From: an uncultured Brevibacterium sp. | GTDB lineage: Bacteria > Actinomycetota > Actinomycetes > Actinomycetales > Brevibacteriaceae | Length of the DNA: 17,017 nt | Direction: 5' to 3' | Assembly (NCBI GenBank): GCA_902489215.1 | Contig: CABTZE010000031.1 | Coordinates: 1 to 17,017, forward strand | Shown here: piece after piece, positions 7,287 through 14,529 of the stretch | Layout: each line of letters begins with the position of its first letter | Position numbering within the stretch: position 1 is the first letter of the stretch | Notes under the pieces: generated by a model | The model's database searches: none | What the model was told of the DNA's origin: nothing | Seen by the model: only the letters and a program-made list of their open reading frames with translations | Translations under genes and position numbers: made by a program

Positions 7287-8459
7287 ATGACTCCGCCCAA
7301 CTCCGCGACTGGCCCTCTGCACGGACCGGCTGCCTCCGCAGGCCGGGCGGACGGAGACGGCCACCGCCTGACAGAACGGCCCGGAACCACCTACGCTGCG
7401 GCCGGGGTTGACGTTGAGGCCGGCGACCGTGCGGTCGAACTCATGAAGTCGGCCGTGTCGGCCACCCACAACGCGAACGTCGTCGGAGGTGTCGGCGGCT
7501 TTGCCGGCATGTTCGATGCTTCTTTCCTCAAGGACTACGACCGCCCGCTGCTGGCATCATCAACTGACGGTGTGGGCACAAAGGTCGCGATTGCCCAGCA
7601 GATGAGCATCCACGACACCATCGGCTGGGACCTCGTCGGCATGGTCGTCGACGACATCATCGTCGGCGGTGCCAAGCCGCTGTTCATGACCGACTACATT
7701 GCCTGCGGCAAGCTCGTTCCCGAACGGATCGCCGACATCGTCCGCGGTATTGCCGAAGCGTGCCGCGAAGCCGATGTTGCCCTGGTCGGCGGCGAAACCG
7801 CCGAACACCCGGGCCTGCTGGGCGAAGACGAATACGACGTGGCCGGTGCTGCAACCGGTGTTGTGGACGCCGCCGACATGCTCGGAGCGCAGAAAGTTCA
7901 GAACGGTGACGTCCTCATCGGCCTTCCGGCTTCCGGCCTGCACTCGAACGGGTACTCGCTCGTGCGCCGCATCATCGAAGACGCCGGCTGGGATCTGCAC
8001 TCGCGGATCGACGAATTCGGCCGCACCCTCGGCGAAGAACTCCTGGTGCCCACCCGCGTCTACACCGGTCAGCTGCTCGAACTGCTGGACAACCAGCCCG
8101 GTGCAGTCCACGCCATGTCGCACGTGACCGGCGGCGGCCTGTCCGCGAATATGGCCCGCGTCCTGCCGACCGGTTCGATCGGCATCATGCGACGCAGCAC
8201 GTGGGAAGTGCCCCCGGTGTTCAACGTGCTCGGCGACCTGGGCGGTGTGCCGCAGGCTGACCGCGAGCGCACCTGGAACATGGGCGTGGGCATGGTGCTC
8301 GTCGTCGACGCCGACCGCGTGGACGACGTCCTGGGCTCCTTCAGCGGTTCGTGGGTTCTGGGCGAAGTTGCCGAAGACAACGGCCAACACTCATCTGACA
8401 GCTATTACGTCACCGGCGCCAAGGGCGTCGACGGCGGAGCAGCCATCCTCCTGGACTGA
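7287..8459 (+). CDS. purM: Phosphoribosylformylglycinamidine cyclo-ligase (AIR synthetase)
   Basis: PurM closes the imidazole ring, turning FGAM into AIR with ATP (step 5). The 390-residue protein shows YAAAGVDVEAGDRAVELMK (36-54), the conserved STDGVGTK (92-99), DDIIVGGAKPLFMTDY, GGETAEHPG (168-176), SGLHSNGYSLVRR and TGGGLSANMARVLP. The approximately 30 residues before the conserved YAAAGVD motif are low in complexity and are an N-terminal extension relative to many homologues. The ATG at 7287 is 1 nt after the purF stop, with AAAGGA about 8 nt upstream, so it is translationally linked to purF. Two strong hairpins directly follow, ending the unit. Confidence 0.96.
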   Translation: MTPPNSATGPLHGPAASAGRADGDGHRLTERPGTTYAAAGVDVEAGDRAVELMKSAVSATHNANVVGGVGGFAGMFDASFLKDYDRPLLASSTDGVGTKVAIAQQMSIHDTIGWDLVGMVVDDIIVGGAKPLFMTDYIACGKLVPERIADIVRGIAEACREADVALVGGETAEHPGLLGEDEYDVAGAATGVVDAADMLGAQKVQNGDVLIGLPASGLHSNGYSLVRRIIEDAGWDLHSRIDEFGRTLGEELLVPTRVYTGQLLELLDNQPGAVHAMSHVTGGGLSANMARVLPTGSIGIMRRSTWEVPPVFNVLGDLGGVPQADRERTWNMGVGMVLVVDADRVDDVLGSFSGSWVLGEVAEDNGQHSSDSYYVTGAKGVDGGAAILLD

Positions 8460-8470
8460 CACGGCCGGCA

Positions 8471-8499
8471 GAGGTGCCGCCCGACCGGGGCGGCACCTC
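8471..8499 (+). terminator. Perfect 12-bp hairpin after purM
   Basis: GAGGTGCCGCCC and GGGCGGCACCTC pair perfectly around a 5-nt GACCG loop, starting 12 nt after the purM stop. There is no T-run, which is usual for high-GC actinobacterial terminators. It probably acts with the second hairpin downstream. Confidence 0.6.
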
Positions 8500-8532
8500 G
8501 TCAGCACACCGGCCGAAACAGGCCAGCAAATA

Positions 8533-8578
8533 CAGACAGAGGGGGCAGCCAGGCCAAGCTGGCCGCCCCCTCTGTCTG
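8533..8578. terminator. Bidirectional terminator between purM and DUF3073 gene
   Basis: A perfect 14-bp stem pairs CAGACAGAGGGGGC (8533-8546) with GCCCCCTCTGTCTG (8565-8578). The 18-nt apex contains a further GGCC/GGCC pairing. It sits between convergent genes: purM ends at 8459 on the plus strand and the DUF3073 gene ends at 8596 on the minus strand. It is well placed to stop both. Confidence 0.7.
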
Positions 8579-8595
8579 CGCAGGTTCAGAGTCCG

Positions 8596-8796
8596 TCAGT
8601 CGTCGTCGGAATCGTAGTCTGCGTACTTCTCTGCGTATTCGGAGTAGTCGGGATCGTCGTCGTACTGGTCGTAGTCATCCGATCCTGATTTGCCGGAAAG
8701 CTCCCGCTGAAGAGCGGAAAGGTCTGTTTCGGGGCTGTAGTACTTGAGTTTCCGGGCTACCTTGATCTGCTTTGCCTTAGCGCGGCCGCGACCCAC
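8596..8796 (-). CDS. DUF3073 family protein
   Basis: This 66-residue protein has the DUF3073 N-terminus MGRGRAKAKQIKVARKLKYY followed by SPETDLSALQREL (21-33) and an extremely acidic, Tyr-rich tail (about 39-66, many DY/DD repeats). DUF3073 is a small actinobacterial family commonly next to purM; its function is unknown. The strong split between a basic head and an acidic tail suggests a nucleic-acid- or ribosome-associated protein with self-masking, but that is speculation. The start is GTG at 8796, with GAGGGGG about 9 nt upstream. It converges on purM across the terminator and diverges from the next plus-strand gene over 163 nt. Confidence 0.92.
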   Translation of the reverse strand: MGRGRAKAKQIKVARKLKYYSPETDLSALQRELSGKSGSDDYDQYDDDPDYSEYAEKYADYDSDDD

Positions 8797-8875
8797 AGGC
8801 GTCGACCCCCTCTTCGTCGATCCAGGGCACCCAAGATAGGCCCCGGTTTGAGTTTGCGTGCTTCAGTTCGGCGTC

Positions 8876-8881
8876 ATTCTA
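8876..8881 (-). promoter_or_regulatory. Possible -10 box TAGAAT for DUF3073 gene
   Basis: On the minus strand TAGAAT lies about 80 nt upstream of the GTG at 8796. A weak TGGCAA sits 17 nt further upstream as a possible -35. This would give a leader of about 70 nt, consistent with the ribosome-binding site seen at that start. Confidence 0.4.
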
Positions 8882-8946
8882 TCTGACCCCTATGCACTTT
8901 GCCATTTGAGACGGCCCATAAGACGATCGCTGGACCCGTGTGCGGC

Positions 8947-8952
8947 TAGGGT
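8947..8952 (+). promoter_or_regulatory. -10 box TAGGGT, leaderless start at 8960
   Basis: TAGGGT is followed by 7 nt and ATG at 8960. No ribosome-binding site precedes that ATG (AGACGGT only). This is one of the clearest leaderless arrangements in the window; no -35 stands out. Confidence 0.6.
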
Positions 8953-8959
8953 AGACGGT

Positions 8960-9778
8960 ATGGCTTATGAGCGCAGGTATCAGGTCTGTCTGCGGGTTTT
9001 CGAACCGCTTGACGCGCATCCGGAACTCGGCGACTACCCGGTGTCGGACAACCGTTCCATGATCGAGGAGCTCGTTGCCGCCGATGCCGATGCTCGGCTG
9101 ATCAGCTTTCCTCCCGATCCGGTTGCCGATTCCTACCGTGGAACCCCGATTTTTCTCACCGCAGAAGAGTGGGGCGATGGGATTACTCGGATCTGTCCGG
9201 TGCAGGACGATATTCGCTCGTGGCACGCGGTGGAGGCTTTGGCGGAAAACGTGTCGCGCGATGAACTGGACATGCTCGTGCCGAAGTCGGCGCGCAGGCG
9301 GGCAGCCGCCAAGCGGGTTGAGTGGATGCAGGACGATCCGGATGAGCGCGTGTTCACCCGCACCGCCGCCTGGGAGGTTTCCCCGGTGTGGTGGCTCGCT
9401 TTCGATCTTGAATCTGACCGGATCAGAACTGACGAGGCGGAAGACGGCTCCCAGCGCACCTTCATCAGGACGGACATCGTGGCTGCCTCTGCTCGTGTGG
9501 ACTGGGCTTTGGCCGTGATCCGCGAGAAGTCCCGGCTGCGGGCCGTTGTCGAATCTGCGGCACAGTTCGGCAGGTGGCTGGAGACCTTTGACCCCAATGC
9601 GGTTCTTGAACTCGACCTGGGCGGAATGACAGGTGTGCTCGACCCCGTGCAGGCGCAGGACTACGTCGATTCGTGGGTTGATGCGCTTGATTCGGATGAC
9701 TACGACAGCGCGGTCGCGGCGTTCAACCTGTACACGGAGGCCTGGGAGAAGCTGGGCCTGTTCTCGCGTTCCAGCTGA
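8960..9778 (+). CDS. Conserved actinobacterial protein of unknown function
   Basis: A 272-residue soluble protein starting MAYERRYQVCLRVFEPLDAH. The open frame begins at 8858, but ATG 8960 is preferred because it follows a TAGGGT -10 box by 7 nt. Seen features are the opening strand YQVCLRVFEPL, a Pro-rich SFPPDP, TRICPVQDDIRSWHAVEAL (about 76-94), a helical segment VPKSARRRAAAKRVEWM, then a central region PVWWLAFDLESDR and an acidic C-terminal helix. It resembles an actinobacterial family that I recall as DUF8083, with low certainty. No catalytic motif, signal peptide or membrane helix is apparent. It is a single-gene unit bounded by a hairpin at 9777-9804, between DUF3073 and metF. Confidence 0.8.
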   Translation: MAYERRYQVCLRVFEPLDAHPELGDYPVSDNRSMIEELVAADADARLISFPPDPVADSYRGTPIFLTAEEWGDGITRICPVQDDIRSWHAVEALAENVSRDELDMLVPKSARRRAAAKRVEWMQDDPDERVFTRTAAWEVSPVWWLAFDLESDRIRTDEAEDGSQRTFIRTDIVAASARVDWALAVIREKSRLRAVVESAAQFGRWLETFDPNAVLELDLGGMTGVLDPVQAQDYVDSWVDALDSDDYDSAVAAFNLYTEAWEKLGLFSRSS

Positions 9779-9804
9779 GGCCCCGCGCTCGGCGCGGCAG
9801 CCTC
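9777..9804 (+). terminator. Hairpin terminator overlapping the stop of the 8960-9778 gene
   Basis: CCGCGC-TCG-GCGCGG (9783-9797) forms a perfect inner stem. It is extended by GAGGC (9777-9781) pairing with GCCTC (9800-9804) across a small internal bulge. The stem starts inside the TGA stop codon. There is no T-run. It separates this gene from the metF promoter. Confidence 0.55.
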
Positions 9805-9806
9805 GG

Positions 9807-9816
9807 CGTGTGACGG
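9807..9816 (+). promoter_or_regulatory. CGTGTGACGG upstream of metF, shared with metE upstream region
   Basis: The 10-mer CGTGTGACGG lies 72-81 nt before the metF ATG and recurs exactly at 10875-10884 upstream of metE. A related CGTGACG follows at 9840-9846. It may be a regulator-binding half-site common to the two methionine genes. The regulator is not identified. Confidence 0.35.
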
Positions 9817-9875
9817 TTTCTGACTGTTCGCGGCGCTTTCGTGACGATCAATGAACGCCGCCGCGGTCAGATTTC

Positions 9876-9881
9876 TACCGT
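9876..9881 (+). promoter_or_regulatory. -10 box TACCGT, leaderless metF start
   Basis: TACCGT fits TANNNT and is followed by 6 nt and ATG at 9888. There is no ribosome-binding site before the ATG, which agrees with a leaderless metF transcript. Confidence 0.55.
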
Positions 9882-9887
9882 GTCCGT

Positions 9888-10871
9888 ATGGAACACGCAC
9901 ACAGAAGCCGACAATCTGCATCCGCGCCCGTACTGGCCGAAGACTATGCGGCCGAGCAGCGGTTCCCGCGTCCCGTGCGGCCCGCGCTGTCTTTCGAGGT
10001 GATGCCCCCGCGCACGCGGCAGGCACGTCAGGTGTTGCCGGAGCTGATCGACACCCTCGAGTCCTACGGTCCCGATTACGTGGCGATCACATCGTCAGCG
10101 AAATCCGGTTGGGCGCAGGGGACAGCGGACTTTGTGCGCGAACTGTCCGCAACCACCCGTCTTCGGCCTCTGGCACACCTGGCGTGTACGGCCGCTCCCA
10201 CGGTGGAGCTGCTGGAATGGGTGGAGCGGTTCATCGACGCCGGCGTGCGCGGCTTCCTCGCTGTCCGCGGGGATTTAGCGCCCGGGCAGGCCCGCCCGCC
10301 CGAAGGCCACCTGCCGCACGCGGATGCTCTTGTTGCTCGCGTGCGCCAGCTTGAAAGGCGAAGCGCCGCCCGCTTCTGCGGCGGCGGGCTGTCCCTCGGA
10401 GTTGCCGCCTATCCGTCGGGCCACCCCGAGTCGAGCGGGCCAGATGAAGATCTCGACGTTCTCGCCGCAAAACAGCGGGCTGGCGCGGACTTCGCGATCA
10501 CCCAGCTGTTCTTCGACACCTCGGCCTACAGTCGGCTGGTGCGCGCGGCCCGCCTTGCCGGCGTCACCATGCCGATCATTCCCGGGATCCTGCCGATCAC
10601 CTCGTCCGCCCGGCTGGAGAGAATGGCCCACCTGTCCGGCCTGGTACCACCGCAGTGGCTGGGGGAGCAGCTGGAAGACGCCCGCAGTCCCGAACACGCC
10701 CGCGACATCGGCCTGACCGCCACTGTGGAACTCGCCCAGCGGGTCCTCGATGCGGGAGCCCCCGGCCTGCACTTCTACACCTTCAACGACCCGCGGACAA
10801 CGGTCGAGGTGCTGGACCGTCTGGGCATCGACGCGATGGCTGCCAGTGCGGTCGGTCATGAAGCTGTGTGA
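9888..10871 (+). CDS. metF: Methylenetetrahydrofolate reductase
   Basis: MetF reduces 5,10-methylene-tetrahydrofolate to 5-methyl-tetrahydrofolate with FAD, supplying the methyl donor for MetE. The 327-residue protein has a single TIM-barrel domain. Visible motifs are SFEVMPPR with Glu37 (the catalytic glutamate position), HLACTAAPTVE (97-107), LAVRGDLAPGQ with Asp129 (flavin-contacting position), LSLGVAAYPSGHPES, AKQRAGADFAITQLFFD and PIIPGILPITS, ending with HFYTFN. The first approximately 30 residues are a non-conserved extension, somewhat longer than in E. coli. The ATG is 6 nt from a TACCGT -10 box. The gene precedes metE on the same strand with a 133-nt gap, giving a methyl-supply pair. 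Confidence 0.95.
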   Translation: MEHAHRSRQSASAPVLAEDYAAEQRFPRPVRPALSFEVMPPRTRQARQVLPELIDTLESYGPDYVAITSSAKSGWAQGTADFVRELSATTRLRPLAHLACTAAPTVELLEWVERFIDAGVRGFLAVRGDLAPGQARPPEGHLPHADALVARVRQLERRSAARFCGGGLSLGVAAYPSGHPESSGPDEDLDVLAAKQRAGADFAITQLFFDTSAYSRLVRAARLAGVTMPIIPGILPITSSARLERMAHLSGLVPPQWLGEQLEDARSPEHARDIGLTATVELAQRVLDAGAPGLHFYTFNDPRTTVEVLDRLGIDAMAASAVGHEAV

Positions 10872-10906
10872 AGCCGTGTGACGGACTGTGATGTCCCGTG
10901 ACCGCC
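10867..10906 (+). repeat. Four direct repeats TGTGA/CGTGA in exact 10-bp phase
   Basis: TGTGA occurs at 10867-10871, 10877-10881 and 10887-10891, and CGTGA at 10897-10901, each exactly 10 bp from the next; the 10-bp units are TGTGAAGCCG, TGTGACGGAC, TGTGATGTCC and CGTGACCGCC. The first copy contains the metF stop codon. The array lies 99-138 nt upstream of the metE start. Direct repeats one helical turn apart are typical of cooperative binding on one DNA face, for example by response regulators, but no known binding consensus was matched. Confidence 0.45.
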
Positions 10907-10992
10907 AGATGACATTACGCGGGAACCGGCAGGCTGATCGTCTTTAGCTTCGAAAGCGAAGGAAGTCGGACCTTGGCTTCCGCTACAGCAAC

Positions 10993-10999
10993 GAGAGGA
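10993..10999 (+). promoter_or_regulatory. metE ribosome-binding site GAGAGGA
   Basis: GAGAGGA ends 5 nt before the ATG at 11005 and fixes this as the metE start. Unlike metF, metE therefore has a true leader. Part of the 10872-10992 region may be transcribed; it contains a small CTTCG-AAAG-CGAAG hairpin (about 10948-10961) but no recognised riboswitch. Confidence 0.7.
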
Positions 11000-11004
11000 C
11001 GCGC

Positions 11005-13359
11005 ATGTCTGACACTGAAACCGCCCGCGCCGCATATCCCGCAGCGACCGTCACCGGCTACCCGCGAATCGGCCCGAACCGCGAACTCAAGAGAGCCCTG
11101 GAAGCCCTGTGGTCCGGGAAGATCTCGGCTGGTGAATTTGAAACGGCGGCGCGCTCCCTGCGGTTGGAAACCTACCGACGGCTGGCAGAGCTGGGCCTGA
11201 ACCAGCCCTACGCTCTGCCAGCCGACTTCGCCGCCTACGATCAGGTTCTTGAAACTGCCGCGGCCGTCGGAGTTCTCGGCGGCAGCGCTGAAGACCTCGA
11301 CTGGGAAGAATACTTCGCCCTTGCCCGCGGCACCGATGACCGCCCGGCCCTTGAAATGACCAAGTGGTTCGACACGAACTACCACTACCTTGTTCCGGAA
11401 ATCGGTCCCGACACCGTTTTCACTCCCCGCCCGCAGCGTGTGACGGCGCTCGTGGAAGAAGCCGCTTCGGCAGGCCACACTGTCCGGCCCGTGCTGGTGG
11501 GGCCGGTGACACTGCTGGCCCTGTCGAAGGCCGCTGACGACCACCCGAACTTCCAGCCCCTGGATCGGTTGGACGACCTGGTGAAGAACTATGCTGCGGT
11601 GCTCGCTGCCCTGGCAGAAGCCGGGGTCGAGTGGGTGCAGCTGGATGAACCGGCCCTTGTTGCCGACTTCGACGCCGCTGATGATGCCGAAGTGGCGGGT
11701 CTCGCCCAATCGGCCTACCGCACCTTGCTCAGTGCAGCGGTCGGCGAGAAGCGCCCGCAGATCGCAATCACCGCCTCGTACGGTTCGCTGCGGGCCGGTC
11801 TCGACGCGCTCGCCTCAGCTGCTCCCGAGGCCCTCATCGTCGACATCTCCAAGCCGACCCTGGAGGCGGACCCGGACTACATCAGCCGGATCACGGCAGC
11901 CGTGCCCCAGCAGACGCACCTGGTGGCCGGCATCATCGACGGCCGCAACATCTGGGCGGCAGACTTGACGTCGCAGCTGGAAACCCTGCGCGGCTTCGAC
12001 CGGCCGGTATCCGTGAGCACCTCGACATCGCTGCTGCACGTGCCCTACACGCTTGAGGGCGAAGTGAACCTCCCCGTCGATGTCGCCGGATGGCTGTCCT
12101 TTGCAGAGGAGAAGGTCACGGAAGTCGAAGCGCTCGCGGAAGCGCTCGCGACAGGCAACACGCAGAGCCGTGAAGTTGCTTTCGCGCGTGCTGCACGAGC
12201 ACAGCGCACCCGCGCCGAATCCGGCCGCACCCACAGTGCTGAGGTGCGCAAGCGCACGGCAGCCTTGCCGGCTGAAGTCAGCCGCGGCGATGTTGATGAG
12301 CGCCGTGCCGCGCAGAAAGCCCGCCTGGGTCTGCCTGATCTGCCCACAACCACAATCGGCTCCTTCCCGCAGACCGACGACGTCCGCAAAGCTCGTGCGG
12401 CTTTCCGTGCCGGCAGGATTGACGAGGCTGAATACACCGACACCATGCGGGCCGAAATCAAACGTGTTGTCGACCTGCAGGAAGACATCGGCTTGGACGT
12501 CATTGTCCACGGCGAACCCGAACGCAACGACATGGTCCAGTACTTCGCGGAAAACCTCGAAGGCTTCGCCACAACCGCCAACGGCTGGGTCCAGTCCTAC
12601 GGCAGCCGCTGTACCCGCCCGCCGATCCTGTTCGGCGATGTCAGCCGCGCCGAGCCGATCACCGTCCCGTGGTCCACCTATGCGGCAAGCCTGACCGACA
12701 AACCCGTCAAGGGCATGCTCACCGGGCCGGTGACGATTCTTGCGTGGTCGTTTGTGCGCGACGACGAACCGCTCAGCGTCCCCGCCGACCAGATTGCGCG
12801 CGCCCTGGCCGATGAAGTCAGCGACCTTGAAGACGCGGGCATCCCGATCATCCAGATTGACGAACCCGCTCTGCGCGAACTTCTGCCGCTGCGTGAAGAT
12901 CGCCGCGCCGAATACCTCCGGTGGGCTGTGCGCGCCTTCCGCCTGTGCGCCGTGGACGCTCGCGTGGACACGCAGATCCACACTCACCTGTGCTATTCCG
13001 AGTTCGGACAGGTGATCACCGCAATTCAGGCTCTCGATGCCGATGTCACCTCGATCGAGGCAGCACGTTCCCGCATGGAGCTGCTGGATGCTCTTGACGA
13101 GGGATTCCACGCTGAAATCGGTCCGGGAGTGTGGGACATCCACTCGCCGCGCGTGCCGTCGACAGCCGAACTGGAGGACCTGCTGGGAGCGGCATTGAAG
13201 TCGATTGGCCCGGACCGCCTGTGGGTCAATCCGGACTGCGGTCTGAAGACCCGCGGCTACCGAGAGACCGAGGCGTCGCTGCGCAATCTGGTGCACGCCC
13301 GTGCCGCTCTGCTGAGCAGACGAGAGAGCGCTGGTGAGGCTGTTGCGGCGCATGTTTGA
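11005..13359 (+). CDS. metE: Cobalamin-independent methionine synthase
   Basis: MetE transfers the methyl group of 5-methyl-tetrahydropteroyl-triglutamate to homocysteine without B12. The 784-residue protein is full length, with two homologous TIM barrels. The N-terminal barrel starts TVTGYPRIGPNRELK (15-29) and contains MTKWFDTNYHYLVPEI and EWVQLDEPAL. The C-terminal barrel starts TTTIGSFPQT (about 448-457) and has HGEPERNDMV, the zinc ligands His661 and Cys663 in HTHLCYSEF, Glu685 and Cys745 in NPDCGLKTR. These match the E. coli ligands His641, Cys643, Glu665 and Cys726. A GAGAGGA ribosome site precedes the ATG. The gene follows metF and a phased repeat array. A half-length paralogue lies 1.2 kb downstream. 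Confidence 0.97.
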   Translation: MSDTETARAAYPAATVTGYPRIGPNRELKRALEALWSGKISAGEFETAARSLRLETYRRLAELGLNQPYALPADFAAYDQVLETAAAVGVLGGSAEDLDWEEYFALARGTDDRPALEMTKWFDTNYHYLVPEIGPDTVFTPRPQRVTALVEEAASAGHTVRPVLVGPVTLLALSKAADDHPNFQPLDRLDDLVKNYAAVLAALAEAGVEWVQLDEPALVADFDAADDAEVAGLAQSAYRTLLSAAVGEKRPQIAITASYGSLRAGLDALASAAPEALIVDISKPTLEADPDYISRITAAVPQQTHLVAGIIDGRNIWAADLTSQLETLRGFDRPVSVSTSTSLLHVPYTLEGEVNLPVDVAGWLSFAEEKVTEVEALAEALATGNTQSREVAFARAARAQRTRAESGRTHSAEVRKRTAALPAEVSRGDVDERRAAQKARLGLPDLPTTTIGSFPQTDDVRKARAAFRAGRIDEAEYTDTMRAEIKRVVDLQEDIGLDVIVHGEPERNDMVQYFAENLEGFATTANGWVQSYGSRCTRPPILFGDVSRAEPITVPWSTYAASLTDKPVKGMLTGPVTILAWSFVRDDEPLSVPADQIARALADEVSDLEDAGIPIIQIDEPALRELLPLREDRRAEYLRWAVRAFRLCAVDARVDTQIHTHLCYSEFGQVITAIQALDADVTSIEAARSRMELLDALDEGFHAEIGPGVWDIHSPRVPSTAELEDLLGAALKSIGPDRLWVNPDCGLKTRGYRETEASLRNLVHARAALLSRRESAGEAVAAHV

Positions 13360-13413
13360 TCACACGCGGACGACAGCCATCTGAGCTGAAGCGGGTCGGC
13401 GGCCCGTGCGTGT

Positions 13414-13419
13414 GAGAAT
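13414..13419 (+). promoter_or_regulatory. Possible -10 box GAGAAT, leaderless corA start
   Basis: GAGAAT followed by 6 nt and ATG at 13426 resembles the other leaderless starts, but the first base is not T. AAGAG just before the ATG is too close to work well as a ribosome site. Confidence 0.4.
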
Positions 13420-13425
13420 AAGAGC

Positions 13426-14529
13426 ATGGCTCCTGCTCACAACTCCAGTTCCGGCCGCCGGCTTCTGTTTCCCCGCGTTGCGGGGCGCGGCCGTGAAAAG
13501 CCGGCTGCGCCCACACCCGTGCGGCACAACATCCGGGGAGTGTCATTCGACAAGTTCGGTCTGCGCTCGAACGACATTGAGCACGAGATAACGGCAATCG
13601 ACACGCTCGCGCACAAACACGAAGACCGCGTGGTGACCTTTGCCGTTGACCGTCCCACTCCGGCGCAGCTGAGCGAACTCGAGGACGTGTGGGACCTGCA
13701 CCCTCTGCTGGTGGAAGACCTCGAGGCCAAAGAACAGCGTGCCAAGGTCGAACGCTACGGAGATGTTCTGTTCGTCGTGGTCAATTCGGTTGTCTACCGG
13801 GACTCAAAAGAAGACATCGACGTCGGCGAAATCCACGTGCTCATGCGGGGCAATCAGGTGGCGATTCTGTGCCAGAATCAGGCGGCCGCGGAAGCGTGGC
13901 ACAGCCGTTCGGCTCAGTTCATTGAGCGCTGGTCCGAACAGGACAGCCTGTTGGAGCACGGCCCAGAGGCCGTCATCCACGCACTGTTGGATTCGCTCGT
14001 CGACGATTACCCGCGTGTCCTGCGGGGACTCGAACTGGACAAAGAGCAGATTGAGCGTCAGGTGTTCTCCGGTGACCCGGCGGTTGCTGAGCGCATCTAC
14101 CGCCTGTCGCGTGAGGTCATTGAGCTGCAGCAGGCGTCGTCGTCGATGATGGGTGTGATCCGCCGGCTGCTCATCGGCATCACGCGCCACGGCTATGGAA
14201 AAGATGAAGAGCTCCAGACGTATCTGGAAGACGTGTCTGACAACCTGGCAACCGTCATCCCGGATATTTCCGAACTGCGGGATGCGCTCAACCAGATTCT
14301 GCAGGTCAATTCGACCCTTGTTTCGCAGCGTCAGAACGACGACATGAAGAAGATCTCCGGCTGGGCGGCTATTCTCTTTGCCCCCACACTCATCGGTGCG
14401 ATCTACGGCATGAACTTCACAAACATGCCGGAGCTCAGCTGGCCGCTGGGCTATCCCATGGCGATCGGCGCGATGGTGGCACTGGCCGTGGTTCTGTACT
14501 TGGTGTTCAAGAAAAAGGGCTGGATGTAA
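13426..14529 (+). CDS. corA: CorA family divalent cation (Mg2+/Co2+) transporter
   Basis: This 367-residue protein is a CorA-type channel that brings Mg2+ (or Co2+) across the cytoplasmic membrane as a pentamer. It has a poorly conserved basic N-terminus (about 1-35), an alpha/beta cytosolic domain with DLHPLLVEDL, a long helical region containing the willow-helix-like stretch RLSREVIELQQASSSMMGVI, and LRDALNQILQVNSTLVSQRQND leading into the membrane. Two membrane segments close it: about 311-328 ending in the signature YGMNF (GMN at 328-330) with TNMPEL following, and about 345-361 with the basic end KKKGWM. All key parts are present. It follows metE by 66 nt, and its TAA stop is followed at once by the start of the next gene. 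The substrate cannot be told from sequence. Confidence 0.94.
   Translation: MAPAHNSSSGRRLLFPRVAGRGREKPAAPTPVRHNIRGVSFDKFGLRSNDIEHEITAIDTLAHKHEDRVVTFAVDRPTPAQLSELEDVWDLHPLLVEDLEAKEQRAKVERYGDVLFVVVNSVVYRDSKEDIDVGEIHVLMRGNQVAILCQNQAAAEAWHSRSAQFIERWSEQDSLLEHGPEAVIHALLDSLVDDYPRVLRGLELDKEQIERQVFSGDPAVAERIYRLSREVIELQQASSSMMGVIRRLLIGITRHGYGKDEELQTYLEDVSDNLATVIPDISELRDALNQILQVNSTLVSQRQNDDMKKISGWAAILFAPTLIGAIYGMNFTNMPELSWPLGYPMAIGAMVALAVVLYLVFKKKGWM

Noticed and set aside
10872..11004. SAM or cobalamin riboswitch upstream of metE
   Set aside because: The gap is only 133 nt and no conserved riboswitch core was recognised, only a small CTTCG/CGAAG hairpin. A covariance-model search would settle it.
11815..13353. 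512-codon open frame on the minus strand inside metE
   Set aside because: It is a shadow of the high-GC metE codons. Its protein is rich in Arg, Gly and His, matches no family pattern and lies wholly opposite the conserved MetE C-terminal barrel.
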